A stretch of DNA of 64,000 bases, taken from positions 1 through 64,000 of the forward strand of contig DASUNM010000015.1 of assembly GCA_036277115.1 (NCBI GenBank), written 5' to 3'. The position numbers and the translations under genes are program-made. The notes under the pieces are model-generated. The model was not told the DNA's origin, did no database searches, and was given only the letters and a program-made list of their open reading frames with translations. Positions 16,302 through 25,134 of this stretch are shown here, one piece after another; within the stretch, counting starts at the first letter, position 1, and each line of letters starts with the position of its first letter. Source of the DNA: Pyrinomonadaceae bacterium (GTDB lineage: Bacteria > Acidobacteriota > Blastocatellia > Pyrinomonadales > Pyrinomonadaceae).

Positions 16302-16823
16302 ATGCACGCAAGGATAGTTTTGTTACCCGTTGACGGCGAAAATATGGTGAATGCGGCTGCGAATGCCGGGGATTCGACCGGGGTCGAGAACCGAAGAGAG
16401 GGCGGCAGGCTGCTCGCGATCGACATGGGGGCTAAGCGTGTCGGCGTCGCCGTCTCTGATGAACTCGGCCTGACAATCCGGCCCGTGACCACGATTGAGC
16501 GCCGTAGCTGGAAGAAACTCTTGCGGAGCATCAGCGAGCAAATCGAGATTTTTAAGGCGCGCGCTCTGGTGGTGGGGCTCCCGCTAAATCTTGATGGATC
16601 GGAAGGACCTGCGTCCGCTGAGGCCCGGCAGATTGCCGCGAAATTTGAACTATCACTTAAGATTCCCGTTTATCTTCAGGACGAACGTTTGACATCAGAG
16701 GAAGCCAAATTACGCCTTCAAGACATTCAAACACGCGAACGAGCGAACGATATTGATAGTGCCGCCGCGGCAATTATCCTTCAGGATTTCATCGACCAAC
16801 AGTTACGCTCGGCCGAGACCTAG
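16302..16823 (+). CDS. ruvX: Putative pre-16S rRNA nuclease / Holliday junction resolvase RuvX (YqgF)
   Basis: This RNase H-like protein has all family motifs: LLAIDMGAKRVGVAVSD with the first catalytic Asp, VVGLPLNLDGSEG, YLQDERLTSEEA with the second acidic site, and DSAAAAIILQDF with the last Asp. Its cytoplasmic role is 16S rRNA 5' end maturation. The conserved domain starts only at about residue 35. ATG 16302 gives a 173-residue protein, ATG 16344 one closer to the usual 140-150, and no ribosome site decides. It is divergent from the S41-family gene and followed by mltG, a common pairing. Confidence 0.92.
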   Translation: MHARIVLLPVDGENMVNAAANAGDSTGVENRREGGRLLAIDMGAKRVGVAVSDELGLTIRPVTTIERRSWKKLLRSISEQIEIFKARALVVGLPLNLDGSEGPASAEARQIAAKFELSLKIPVYLQDERLTSEEAKLRLQDIQTRERANDIDSAAAAIILQDFIDQQLRSAET

Positions 16824-16826
16824 ACT

Positions 16827-16884
16827 GGAGCGCAAGCGTCTTGCTTGCAGCCGCGAGAGTTGTGCAACCGAGACGGTTGCGCTC
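16827..16884. repeat. Paired inverted repeat, GGAGCGCAAGC family
   Basis: The left arm GGAGCGCAAGCGTCTTGCTT and the right arm GCAACCGAGACGGTTGCGCT each form their own small hairpin, and the outer words GAGCGCAA/TTGCGCTC are complementary. It occupies the ruvX-mltG gap, which argues against starting mltG within it. Confidence 0.7.
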
Positions 16885-16901
16885 GAGTCAAATTAAAGTT
16901 C

Positions 16902-17975
16902 ATGTCTACTCGAACTCGAAAAAACATTACGCGTTGGGCACTTCGAATCGCGATCGTGCTCGTAATTGTCGTTATAGGCTTCAGCGTTTGGTTTTACCGC
17001 GATCTGCACGCGCCGGTCGCACACGCCAAAGCCGGCGACTACATCGAAATTCCGCGCGGCTCCACGCCGGACGGCATTGCAGAGAAACTCGTCGCGGAAG
17101 GTGTGCTGCGACGCAAGTGGCCTTTGCTGCTGTATCTCAAGACGACCGGCAAGGCGAAGACGATTAGGGCCGGCGAGTATCGCTTCGCTTCTCCGATTTC
17201 AGCGCTCGGCGTTCTGCGAAAACTTCAGGAAGGCGAGCAGCGTCTCAGTCGCTTCACGGTTATCGAAGGCTGGACACGTTGGGACATCGCTGATTCGCTG
17301 GCGCGGGTCGAGGAGCTGCAATTGAAGGACAGCACGGAAGCGCTCAAGCTGATGGACGATACGAGCTTGATTCGGGACCTCGATCCGTCGGCGGAAAACC
17401 TCGAAGGATACCTGTTTCCGGCAACCTACAGCTTTCCGGCCGGCACCAAGGCGCCGGTGATTATCGAAACGATGGTCAAGCGTTTCCGGCAGACGTGGAC
17501 GCCGGAACGCGCTGCGAAAGCACGCGCTCTTAACATGACGCCGCGCCAAATCGCCATCGTCGCGTCGCTGATCGAGACCGAAGCAAAACTGAAAGACGAG
17601 CGGCCGATGATTGCTTCGGTGATTTATAACCGGCTGAAGCGGAATATCGCTCTCGGGGTGGATTCGACGATCGTTTACGCGTCAAAACTCGCTGGGAAGT
17701 GGCGCAACGACGGCAAGGTGTATTTGAGTGACGTCAACCGGCGCTCGCCTTACAACACGAGAATCTACGTTGGGCTGCCGCCGGGGCCGGTCGCAAATGC
17801 CGGCGACAGCTCAATCGACGCCGCATTGAATCCCGCGCAAACTGATTATCTGTATTATGTTCGCGATCCCAACCGGAATGACGGCGCGCATCACTTCTAC
17901 AACAACGACGCCGATTTTCAGAGAGGCGTGCGCGCGCTTAGAGAATGGGAGCGCACCCGCGACGCGCAAAAATAG
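16902..17975 (+). CDS. mltG: Endolytic murein transglycosylase MltG (YceG)
   Basis: The protein has 357 residues, one N-terminal membrane helix (LRIAIVLVIVVIGFSVWFY), a LysM-like domain (YIEIPRGSTPDGIAEKL...) and the YceG catalytic domain. The Glu of SLIETEAK corresponds to the catalytic Glu, and VIYNRLKRNIALGVDSTI and NTRIYVGLPPGP are the next family signatures. It cuts nascent glycan strands at the inner membrane to set their length. The ATG at 16902 is preferred. An upstream in-frame start at 16845 would be TTG inside a repeat and would add a non-conserved tail. It is 9 bases from the next gene. Confidence 0.94.
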   Translation: MSTRTRKNITRWALRIAIVLVIVVIGFSVWFYRDLHAPVAHAKAGDYIEIPRGSTPDGIAEKLVAEGVLRRKWPLLLYLKTTGKAKTIRAGEYRFASPISALGVLRKLQEGEQRLSRFTVIEGWTRWDIADSLARVEELQLKDSTEALKLMDDTSLIRDLDPSAENLEGYLFPATYSFPAGTKAPVIIETMVKRFRQTWTPERAAKARALNMTPRQIAIVASLIETEAKLKDERPMIASVIYNRLKRNIALGVDSTIVYASKLAGKWRNDGKVYLSDVNRRSPYNTRIYVGLPPGPVANAGDSSIDAALNPAQTDYLYYVRDPNRNDGAHHFYNNDADFQRGVRALREWERTRDAQK

Positions 17976-17984
17976 TCAGCACTC

Positions 17985-19289
17985 ATGATGCAAATGATTA
18001 ACTCCAGAGCCCCTGTACTCATGGCAGCCGCATTGCTGATCTCGTGCGCGACGATCTCGTTTGGCCAGGACCGACGAAAGATTGCGCAAATCGACACTGC
18101 CGGTCTTCAGGTTCTTTCGCGTGAGAACGTAATTGCCATGACCGAACTGAAAGTAGGAGATCCTTTTTCGGTGGGCGTGGTCGATGCCGCCGCGCAACGC
18201 CTGATCGATAGCGGGCTTTTCAAGAACGTCGGCTATCGCACTCGCACCACCGGCGCCGCGGTGACCATCACTTTTCAGCTTGAGGAACTTAAAAGCAACA
18301 GCTCGCCGGTGGTGTTCGATAACTTCATCTGGTTTTCTGATGAAGACCTAATCGCAGTCGTAAAGAGCGTGCTTCCCTCCTTCGCCGGCTCAATTCCCGA
18401 CACAGGCAAGTCGGCCGAGTTGATCAAGCAAGCGCTGCAAACCCTAATCGTCGATCGCAAACTGGCCGGGACAGTTGAATACACGTTGACCGACACCGGT
18501 CACCTGTTTCGGGTTGGCGGAATCCCGCTGAACATTTGCACTCTGCATTTTCCCGGCTCGGAGAAGGTGCCGGAACAGAAACTAATCGCGACGACAAAGA
18601 GCTCGACTGATCTGAATTACTCGCGCCAGGGCGCGCTGACTTTTCCAAAATATGGTTTGTTTCCGCTGTATCGCGAGGTGGGACACTTGAAAGCGACTTT
18701 CGGCGCGCCCATCGCGAAACCGGACACGACTCCGGGCTGCGAGGGTGGGGTTGACCTGACGATTCCGGTCAACGAAGGGCTGGCTTATGCGTGGGCCAAG
18801 GCCGATTGGCGCGGAAATCAAGTCTTCTCACCGACCGATCTCGAAAATGCGCTCGGCATGAAGGTTGGTGAGGTAGCGAACGGCAAGAAGTTCGACAAAG
18901 GGCTTAAGGACCTTGAGAAACTCTACGACACGAAGGGGCGCATCGATGCTCAATTCAAGGCCGAACCGGGTTTTGACGATGCGGCGCAAAAAGTCACTTT
19001 CCGCATCGACGTGAGCGAAGGCCCTGAATACCGCATGGGCGCCGTTGTGTTCAAGGGCTTTTCCGAAGAGGACGCGGAGGCCTTAAAGCAAAAATGGCAG
19101 CTGGGCGTAGGCGCCGTCTATGATGAAAGTTATTCGGGCCGTTTTCTGCGGGTGGACGGCGCAGCGATATTTTCGCGCATCTTAGGCTCACGACAGGCGC
19201 AGGGCCGGCCGGTGCCGAACGTGAGCATTAGCCGCAAACCAAATCGCCACTCGCTCAGTGTTGATGTGACGATTGAAATCAAGAACTAA
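17985..19289 (+). CDS. POTRA-repeat secreted protein without a beta-barrel
   Basis: The 434-residue product has a signal peptide and then POTRA-like beta-alpha-alpha-beta-beta units. They lie at about 32-108 (VLSRENVIAMTELKVGDPF...), 110-175 and 255-345 (FSPTDLENALGMKVGE...), with a last one at about 350-400 (MGAVVFKGFSEEDAEALK). These resemble BamA/Omp85 periplasmic repeats, but the chain ends without a barrel. A periplasmic assembly or docking role is inferred. It follows mltG closely and is the first of five consecutive envelope genes on this strand. Confidence 0.75.
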   Translation: MMQMINSRAPVLMAAALLISCATISFGQDRRKIAQIDTAGLQVLSRENVIAMTELKVGDPFSVGVVDAAAQRLIDSGLFKNVGYRTRTTGAAVTITFQLEELKSNSSPVVFDNFIWFSDEDLIAVVKSVLPSFAGSIPDTGKSAELIKQALQTLIVDRKLAGTVEYTLTDTGHLFRVGGIPLNICTLHFPGSEKVPEQKLIATTKSSTDLNYSRQGALTFPKYGLFPLYREVGHLKATFGAPIAKPDTTPGCEGGVDLTIPVNEGLAYAWAKADWRGNQVFSPTDLENALGMKVGEVANGKKFDKGLKDLEKLYDTKGRIDAQFKAEPGFDDAAQKVTFRIDVSEGPEYRMGAVVFKGFSEEDAEALKQKWQLGVGAVYDESYSGRFLRVDGAAIFSRILGSRQAQGRPVPNVSISRKPNRHSLSVDVTIEIKN

Positions 19290-19382
19290 TCGCGAGTGTT
19301 GCTTGTATTCACCCCGGCCATGGGTTTATTCTCAACTTTGTTCACCCCTTCGTGTTTGGTTACGCTGAAGTGAGGTAATTTA

Positions 19383-20030
19383 ATGAAAGTCCTAGCAAGC
19401 CTCTTCGCACTGTCTACTATCTTTTTGATTTCGCCGGCGGTGATTGCCCAGGAAAAGGGCGTCGATACGCAGAGCCAGAGGGTCCGCGATAGCGGAAGTA
19501 ACCGGAACGCGGGCGTTAACGGGACCAAGACTGACGTAGGCACCAGCAACTCCGGAATAAATTTCGGAAAGGGCAAATCTCCCGCGACGCTTGTGCTTCC
19601 GAATCCTTATCGCATGACCGCGCGGCGTGAAGAGCTTCTCACCGCGATTACGGAAGTGATGCGCGATCGAAAGCTGATCGTGGACGATGCCGCTTCCCGC
19701 CCTTCTGAAGGAATCGTCGTCAGCCAGCCTTTCACTTTCATCAAAGGCGCTGTCGTCGCCCAATCCGAACTAAACCGGTATGCCGACGTGGTCACTTCCG
19801 ACACCCAGGGTTGGACACGGGGGCGTTACACTATCTCAATCGAAGTGCAGCCAATCGACGGCGTGGCCGCAAACGTCTCAATCAACGCCAAGATTGAAGG
19901 ACGCACGGACGGTGCAACCGGCGCCCAGTGGATTACGCTCCCCAGCAGCGGAATCGCCGAACAGGAATTCCTGACGGCCTTGATCGAGCACATGGGCGGA
20001 ACTCCGAATGCGGTCCGCCCGCAACCGTAA
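19383..20030 (+). CDS. Secreted protein of unknown function
   Basis: The 215-residue product has a clear signal peptide (cleaved after about 22, VIAQE), a 45-residue Gly/Asn/Ser linker and one domain. The domain begins RREELLTAITEVMRDRKLIVDD and ends EQEFLTALIEHMGG, an alpha/beta pattern reminiscent of BamC/YbaY-type lipoprotein domains, though I cannot assign it. GAGG lies 8 bases before the ATG. Gene spacing to the next ORF is 24 bases, so the two are probably co-transcribed. Confidence 0.7.
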   Translation: MKVLASLFALSTIFLISPAVIAQEKGVDTQSQRVRDSGSNRNAGVNGTKTDVGTSNSGINFGKGKSPATLVLPNPYRMTARREELLTAITEVMRDRKLIVDDAASRPSEGIVVSQPFTFIKGAVVAQSELNRYADVVTSDTQGWTRGRYTISIEVQPIDGVAANVSINAKIEGRTDGATGAQWITLPSSGIAEQEFLTALIEHMGGTPNAVRPQP

Positions 20031-20054
20031 CTTAGTTTTTACACACCCTCGAAC

Positions 20055-20672
20055 ATGGACATACTGAATCAACTCGAAACCCAACCCATCCCACTCGAAG
20101 AAGAAGAAAAACGGCACACGCGACGTTTGCTCGTCGGAGTGCTCTGCGCCCTTTTGGTGACCGGATTGGTATTCGGCGGCTATCTCCTGCTGCGCAGGCG
20201 CCACGAGCGGCAGGTCGCCGCGGCCGCAGCCGTAGAAGTGAAAAAGAACTTACCGAAAGTCGAAGTGCTGGTTGATGACGCAGTGGTCAAAGGCAAAACG
20301 ACCACCTTGAGCGGCACGGTCCACAACATCTCGGCTGAGACATTGCAAAATCTCGCGGTTGAGCTGGCACTGAGACGCCGCGTTGGATCGGGCATCGAGA
20401 TGCGGATCGTGGTCACAGACACCGCTGTACTGCCGCCCGACGGCCGCGCCCGTTACCACCTGGAGGTCCCGACCCAGGATTACAGCACGTCGACCTTCAC
20501 GCGTGTCTTAGGCGGCAACGACCGAACACCAGTCGCTTTCAAAGCGATGCCCGGAAACGCGGCGCCGCCGATGGAATCGCCCGCCTCGAAAACCGTCGTG
20601 GTGGACAAACCAAGCTCAGGCAAGCGCGACGAGTTCATCAACACTCCCAATAACCCGGGTCGTATTCCTTAA
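20055..20672 (+). CDS. Single-pass membrane protein with FxLYD-like domain
   Basis: The 205-residue product has a short acidic cytoplasmic N-terminus, a helix at about 25-47 (LLVGVLCALLVTGLVFGGYL) and a periplasmic beta-domain. The domain TTLSGTVHNISAETLQNLAVEL...VLPPDGRARYHLEVPTQD is the pattern of FxLYD-type domains, which mediate protein contacts. A Pro/Ser-rich tail follows. No enzyme motif is visible. It lies in the run of envelope genes after mltG. Confidence 0.7.
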   Translation: MDILNQLETQPIPLEEEEKRHTRRLLVGVLCALLVTGLVFGGYLLLRRRHERQVAAAAAVEVKKNLPKVEVLVDDAVVKGKTTTLSGTVHNISAETLQNLAVELALRRRVGSGIEMRIVVTDTAVLPPDGRARYHLEVPTQDYSTSTFTRVLGGNDRTPVAFKAMPGNAAPPMESPASKTVVVDKPSSGKRDEFINTPNNPGRIP

Positions 20673-20756
20673 TCGGCAGCCAACGCCAACTCAGCTTTTT
20701 TCGTCACAGCATTGCTTGGGGGCAATTCGGACTTAGGCTACGATAGCGACCGTTTT

Positions 20757-21329
20757 ATGTTCGCGCGCATCACGACAGTACAGTTTCTTCGGTTCACGCT
20801 GGCCTGCGCGGTGGTGTTGTTCGCAGCGACGTGTTTATCGGTTCAAGCCCAGTCGTCGCCCACGCGTCCCGTTCCGCAACCGACTCCGAACCCAATGGAT
20901 CGACGCCATGACGGAATCGATTTTGGAAACCGCGAAAGCGAAACGCGCAAGCGCCTGGCTCTGAAGGAAGAAAAGAAAAAGTACGAAGAACATGTCGAGC
21001 GCGCCCACGAAGCGCGTGACCTGGCCGCCGAGTTGAAGAAGACTTATGAGACTGCGCGCAGCTTTAACGCCGCGGATTTCAAGAAGTTGGAGCGGCTGGA
21101 AAAGCTCACCCGGCGCGTGCGCAACGAGGTCGGCGGCTCAAACACAGATGCCGATCCGAAGGAGTTGCCCAAGACCCACGACGAAGCCGTGTCGCAGCTT
21201 GCGGACATGGCCCGCGAACTTTGCGACGAAGTAGAGAAGACCCCTCGTCGCGTTGTCTCGACTTCGATAATCGATCAGGCGAACAAACTCATCGCCCTAA
21301 TCCAATACGTGCGCGGTACTCGCGATTGA
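20757..21329 (+). CDS. Secreted helical protein of unknown function
   Basis: Starting at ATG 20757 the product has 190 residues with a signal peptide (LACAVVLFAATCLSVQAQ). A Pro-rich stretch is followed by a long charged helical region (KRLALKEEKKKYEEHVERAHEARDLAAELKK) that could form a coiled coil. A TTG extension to 20712 is non-conserved in character and is rejected. Four bases separate it from the VWFA gene, which suggests they are translated from one message. Confidence 0.7.
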   Translation: MFARITTVQFLRFTLACAVVLFAATCLSVQAQSSPTRPVPQPTPNPMDRRHDGIDFGNRESETRKRLALKEEKKKYEEHVERAHEARDLAAELKKTYETARSFNAADFKKLERLEKLTRRVRNEVGGSNTDADPKELPKTHDEAVSQLADMARELCDEVEKTPRRVVSTSIIDQANKLIALIQYVRGTRD

Positions 21330-21332
21330 GCC

Positions 21333-22283
21333 ATGGACGTTTTGCGCTTTAACCGTCGTGCCCGGGTGATTGCGCTTGCTCTTTCGCTGACTGCTTCATC
21401 GTTCCTTCCAATCATTTCCGCTACCGCGCCGGTTAGTGCTGATCAGCAAGCTAACCCTCAGGATCAGGATGACGTCGTTCGTGTCTCGACCGATCTGGTT
21501 GTGCTTAACGTGACCGTGCTCGACAAGAATGGAAAATTCGTCACGGGTCTGAAAAACGGTGACTTCCAAATAAGTGAAGATGGCGTGGAGCAGAAGATCG
21601 CAGCATTCAGCGCTGAAGAGACTCCTTTTGCAGCGGCGATCCTGCTCGACACGTCGGGGAGCATGGAATCGCGGCTGACGCTGGGACGCAGTGCTGCCAT
21701 CCGTTTCCTCGATGGTTTGCGAGAACAGGATGTCGCTTCCGTCTACAGCTTTGATATGAAGGTTGAGCAGTGGGGCGACTATTCTCCGGGGCGTGATTTG
21801 CCGCCGCGCGTTTATGGTTTGCGGACCAAAACGATGACGGCGCTCAACGACGCGGTGGTTCGTGCCGCCGAGGATTTGGCGAAACGTGAAGAGAAACGCC
21901 GCGCCATCGTCGTGCTCTCTGACGGCGGCGAGAACTATAGCCGCGCCAGCGCAGACAAAGCCTTGGATCGCGCGTCTCTCGCCGCGGCCACAATCTACGG
22001 CGTCAACATGTCTGAGCAGGGTCCGAAGCGCGACCTTGCGGCGGCGGGCACACTCAAGAATCTTGCTGAAAAAAGCGGTGGTCGTTACATCGACACGCCG
22101 GGCGGATTGCAACTGCGCGACTCGTTCGCCTCCATCGCGCAGGAACTCGGTCATCAGTACACGATCTCTTACCGTCCAACTAACCGCGCACGCGACGGCA
22201 AGTGGCGGAAGGTTGATGTGAAACTCTCCAAACCGGACGTGAGCGCGAGAACGCGCAAAGGTTATCGCGCGCCGAAGGGTTAG
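21333..22283 (+). CDS. VWFA-related secreted protein (acidobacterial type)
   Basis: The 316-residue product has a signal peptide, then the lead-in VSTDLVVLNVTVLDKNGKFV typical of the acidobacterial VWFA-related family, and a von Willebrand A domain. The MIDAS motif DTSGSM and the later metal-site residues in MTALNDAV and VVLSDGGEN are intact, so divalent metal-dependent ligand binding is expected. Its function in the phylum is unknown, and members are numerous per genome. It ends two bases from the convergent gene at 22285. Confidence 0.9.
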   Translation: MDVLRFNRRARVIALALSLTASSFLPIISATAPVSADQQANPQDQDDVVRVSTDLVVLNVTVLDKNGKFVTGLKNGDFQISEDGVEQKIAAFSAEETPFAAAILLDTSGSMESRLTLGRSAAIRFLDGLREQDVASVYSFDMKVEQWGDYSPGRDLPPRVYGLRTKTMTALNDAVVRAAEDLAKREEKRRAIVVLSDGGENYSRASADKALDRASLAAATIYGVNMSEQGPKRDLAAAGTLKNLAEKSGGRYIDTPGGLQLRDSFASIAQELGHQYTISYRPTNRARDGKWRKVDVKLSKPDVSARTRKGYRAPKG

Positions 22284-22284
22284 C

Positions 22285-22863
22285 TTAATCAGGTAGCGGC
22301 TTCAGACTGAATACCGCTCGATAGCGTGGTTGGCCGTTCCGCTCAAGATAGTAAGTAAACTGCTGTTTCTCGGGGAGTATCTCGAGCGTCCAAACATTCG
22401 TCGTCGCCTCAGGAATTAGTTTTGCGGTATCGGCGTCGGCGGGAAAACGCTGTAAGTGAGCAGTGCCACCTGCGGCGGCCCATCCACCGTACATCGTAAT
22501 CTTGTCCGGCGTTCCGTCCGGATGACGGTGATCGTGTTTGAAAAGCAAACCCTTTTCCGAGAGGGTCAAAATCCAGGTTCGCGACCTGTCTTCACCGACG
22601 ACAAATGGAATCCGAAGTTCACGGTCGCTGCACGAATCAAGCGACATAAATAGTTTTTTGCCTGCGAGTGGGTGATTAGGATCCGGTGGAAACTGGGTCT
22701 CGCCTGCGAACCGGTGACCGCATAGCTTTTTTAGGTTTTCGATGAAGGCCTTCCTCGTCCCCGCTTCGTCTTTTGCCTTATCGGCTTGAGCCTGAACGTG
22801 AGACGGGGTGATAAAAGCGAGTGCTAACGCTGCCGTGAAAACTATCTTTACAAGTAAGCTCAT
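22285..22863 (-). CDS. Secreted protein of unknown function
   Basis: ATG 22863 follows AAAGGA by about 7 bases and yields a signal peptide (VKIVFTAALALAFITPSHVQAQ) in a 192-residue product. The mature part contains LCGHRFAGETQFPPD, FKHDHRHPDGTPDKITMYGG and YYLERNGQPRYRAVF. These suggest a small beta-barrel with possible metal-binding His residues, though I can name no family. A longer frame to 22923 adds an unlikely N-terminus. Confidence 0.7.
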   Translation of the reverse strand: MSLLVKIVFTAALALAFITPSHVQAQADKAKDEAGTRKAFIENLKKLCGHRFAGETQFPPDPNHPLAGKKLFMSLDSCSDRELRIPFVVGEDRSRTWILTLSEKGLLFKHDHRHPDGTPDKITMYGGWAAAGGTAHLQRFPADADTAKLIPEATTNVWTLEILPEKQQFTYYLERNGQPRYRAVFSLKPLPD

Positions 22864-22919
22864 TGGCTGATCCTTTGCAGGTTTAGAGAGCAGGGCGCGT
22901 CGAAGGCATAACACAGACA

Positions 22920-23199
22920 TCAACTACGATCTTCGGTATTTCCTTCGTCTTCGGCCGTCTCATCCATTCCTTCTTCCTGCGGATAAGCGAACCTCACAAT
23001 ATGCGGCGCACCCCGAAGTAAGTAGACGCCCGCACCGCAGTAAAGGACGCCAACGACAAGGTAGTAATTGACGGTTGAGTCCGCATAGATGAAGTACTCA
23101 AGATGGAATAACGCCCCATCTACCAGGTAGCCCACTCCATACAGACACGATTGCGCCGACTATTCGCAGCGCCAGCCCCCACCACTGTTCCACGCTCAT
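22920..23199 (-). pseudogene. Small membrane protein gene with a single-base frameshift
   Basis: ATG 23199 opens MSVEQWWGLALRIVGAIVS. Near 23148 the frame must shift by one base to continue YGVGYLVDGALFHLEYF and on to the stop at 22920. Joined, the parts give a natural 92-residue protein with two or three membrane helices and an acidic tail. Left unshifted, the first frame runs into unrelated residues. The downstream part alone can start at GTG 23135 but would lose its first helix. Either a mutation or a sequencing error is possible. Confidence 0.5.
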
Positions 23200-23369
23200 G
23201 ATTAAGATCCAAGCGAGACAGGTGCGTAATACTTGTCAGATACCCGTTTCGTTCCGCGCGCGCACCGATCCCTTGCTTCGCCGCGTGGCAAGGTTCGCAC
23301 ACATCGACAGGGTTTCGCCCGCGAAGTTGTTAGCACCCGGATAGCCCGGCGCCACTCGAGAGTTATCTA

Positions 23370-23759
23370 TTACCTCTTCTTGGCCGTCTTCTTGGCCGCC
23401 TTCTTGGCAGAGAGCACCGCCGACCCTTTGCTAACTGCGATCTTCTGCTTCTTGTTTGCTCCGATAACCTCGATCCCTTTGGTACCCAGAATCCCATCCA
23501 GAGAGATAGCCACCGTGTAGGGCGCCGTCGTGGGGAGTCCGATTCCGGGCAAGGAACCGACGACCTCTATTCCCCAATACTCCGGTTGGCGTACGTAAAC
23601 CAGTGGGCTCAGCTCAACCGTCATATTGACGTAAGGTTTCGTCCCCCTGACGATTAGAAAATAGGTGCCGGGAAGAAAGCCCCCGACAACTCTCGCGCTC
23701 GTAAAACTGACGAGCCGGACAGATCCTGAAGGTGGTGCTTTCAGAAAAACTTCGCTCAT
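23370..23759 (-). CDS. Small protein with Lys/Ala-rich tail, unknown function
   Basis: The 129-residue product has no signal peptide. The first 100 residues look all-beta (VVGGFLPGTYFLIVRG, YTVAISLDGILGTKG). The last 25 are a KKAAKKTAKKR-type tail, like those that bind nucleic acid in bacterial histone-like proteins. AAGGAG precedes the ATG by 7 bases. I cannot assign a family. The upstream gap 23760-23943 holds no other feature I can support. Confidence 0.65.
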   Translation of the reverse strand: MSEVFLKAPPSGSVRLVSFTSARVVGGFLPGTYFLIVRGTKPYVNMTVELSPLVYVRQPEYWGIEVVGSLPGIGLPTTAPYTVAISLDGILGTKGIEVIGANKKQKIAVSKGSAVLSAKKAAKKTAKKR

Positions 23760-23943
23760 GAGTTATCTCCTTGGTGTTAGTTAATTGTGAGGCTGGCGCC
23801 GGTAAGGACCTCGTCAGCGGGAAAACAAAACAGCTTTTCAACCGTGGAAGCGTGAACGATAGTTCTATTGAGTCAGGGTGTCAACCGTAATCTGGCAACA
23901 CATCCAACCAAACGATCCGCATTTATCGCGTCGCGTGCGCTGC

Positions 23944-25071
23944 TCAAATACTCGTCTCGTTTCGCGCACGCTCTTGATGTCGTTCGATCGCGAATTGAAT
24001 GAGTTTATCGATGACCTTTGTAAACGGCACGCCCGACGCTTTCCACATTTTGGGAAAACCGGAAACGTCTGTGAGACCGGGCAGCGTGTTTATTTCGTTC
24101 AGCAGCAACTCTCCATCCTTCTTCAGAAAGAAATCCACGCGCGAGAGGCCTGAGGCGTCGATGGCTTTGTAGGCTTTCACGGCCATCGACTGAATCTTCT
24201 TCGTCGCTGCTTTTGAAATGCGGGCGGGAACAATGAACTCCACATTTCCGGTGCTCGCATATTTCTCCGTGTAGTCGAGGAAGCGCGCCGACTGTTCGTG
24301 AATGACGTACTCACCCGGCAAGCTCGCCTCAGGCTGGTCGTTGCCCATCACCGCGCACTCAATCTCGCGCCCGTCAACCAACTCCTCAACCACAATCTTG
24401 CGATCATAGCGAGCAGCCAATTCAGCACCTTTGGCAAACGAAACCTTGTCCGTCGCCTTCGAAATGCCGACCGACGAGCCGAGATTCGCGGGCTTCACGA
24501 AACAGGGAAATCCGATCTCACGACTGACGCGTTTGGTTACCTTGCCCGGATCGGTCTCCCATTCCGAACGCAGGAACCATGTATATCCACAGATCGGCAG
24601 CTGCGCTTCCTTGAACAAGGCCTTCATTGTCACCTTGTCCATGCCGCACGCTCCCGCCAGCGTCCCGCAACCGACGAATGGCAGCGCGGCCATTTCCAGC
24701 AAGCCCTGAATTGTTCCATCTTCGCCGTAGGTGCCGTGCAAGACCGGAAAAATTACGTCGAGTTGTTCGCGCGCTTGGTCGTCTGCATCGAGTCTTACCA
24801 GACCGGTACGTGAAGGATCGCCAAGGATCGTTACGTCACCGCCGGAATTTTCGTGCGCGTTTGTAGGCAAGAGACGTTGCGTGTCCGCCGGCAAAACTTT
24901 CACCGCGGCAGCCGGCCCGAGCCAGTTCCCTTCCTTCGTGATGGCAATCGGCACGACTTCATACTTCGATTTATCGATGGCTTCGATTACCGAGCGCGCC
25001 GAACGCAGCGATACTTCGTGCTCGCCGGACCGGCCTCCGAAGATGACGCCAATACGAAGTTTCTTTTTCAT
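23944..25071 (-). CDS. ddl: D-alanine--D-alanine ligase
   Basis: The 375-residue ATP-grasp enzyme joins two D-alanines for peptidoglycan precursor synthesis in the cytoplasm. It shows IGVIFGGRSGEHEVSLRSA, VLHGTYGEDGTIQGLLEM, PCFVKPANLGSSVGISK, ECAVMGND and the Mg-binding end LLNEINTLPGLTDVSGFP. Length and motif order match the DdlA-type group. A REP-like pair begins three bases upstream of the start codon (25074), so promoter elements must lie within or beyond it. Confidence 0.96.
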   Translation of the reverse strand: MKKKLRIGVIFGGRSGEHEVSLRSARSVIEAIDKSKYEVVPIAITKEGNWLGPAAAVKVLPADTQRLLPTNAHENSGGDVTILGDPSRTGLVRLDADDQAREQLDVIFPVLHGTYGEDGTIQGLLEMAALPFVGCGTLAGACGMDKVTMKALFKEAQLPICGYTWFLRSEWETDPGKVTKRVSREIGFPCFVKPANLGSSVGISKATDKVSFAKGAELAARYDRKIVVEELVDGREIECAVMGNDQPEASLPGEYVIHEQSARFLDYTEKYASTGNVEFIVPARISKAATKKIQSMAVKAYKAIDASGLSRVDFFLKKDGELLLNEINTLPGLTDVSGFPKMWKASGVPFTKVIDKLIQFAIERHQERARNETSI

Positions 25072-25073
25072 TC

Positions 25074-25134
25074 TGTGGCACAGACTTCAGTCTGTGGCTC
25101 TCCCGTTGTCATCACAGGCTACAGCCTGTGCCAC
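25074..25134. repeat. Paired inverted repeat, TGGCACAG family (copy 1)
   Basis: One arm is TGGCACAGACTTCAGTCTGT (from 25076) and the other is CACAGGCTACAGCCTGTGCC (25113-25132). Each is itself a palindrome, and the two are mutually complementary at their outer ends. The element spans the whole gap between ddl and arginase. Other copies lie at 35325-35350 and 58701-58759. Confidence 0.85.

Noticed and set aside
23233-23520. 95-residue plus-strand frame overlapping the Lys-rich protein gene
   Set aside because: Its hydrophobic stretch is the reverse of the KKAAKK tail. The minus frame has a good ribosome site and a protein-like composition.
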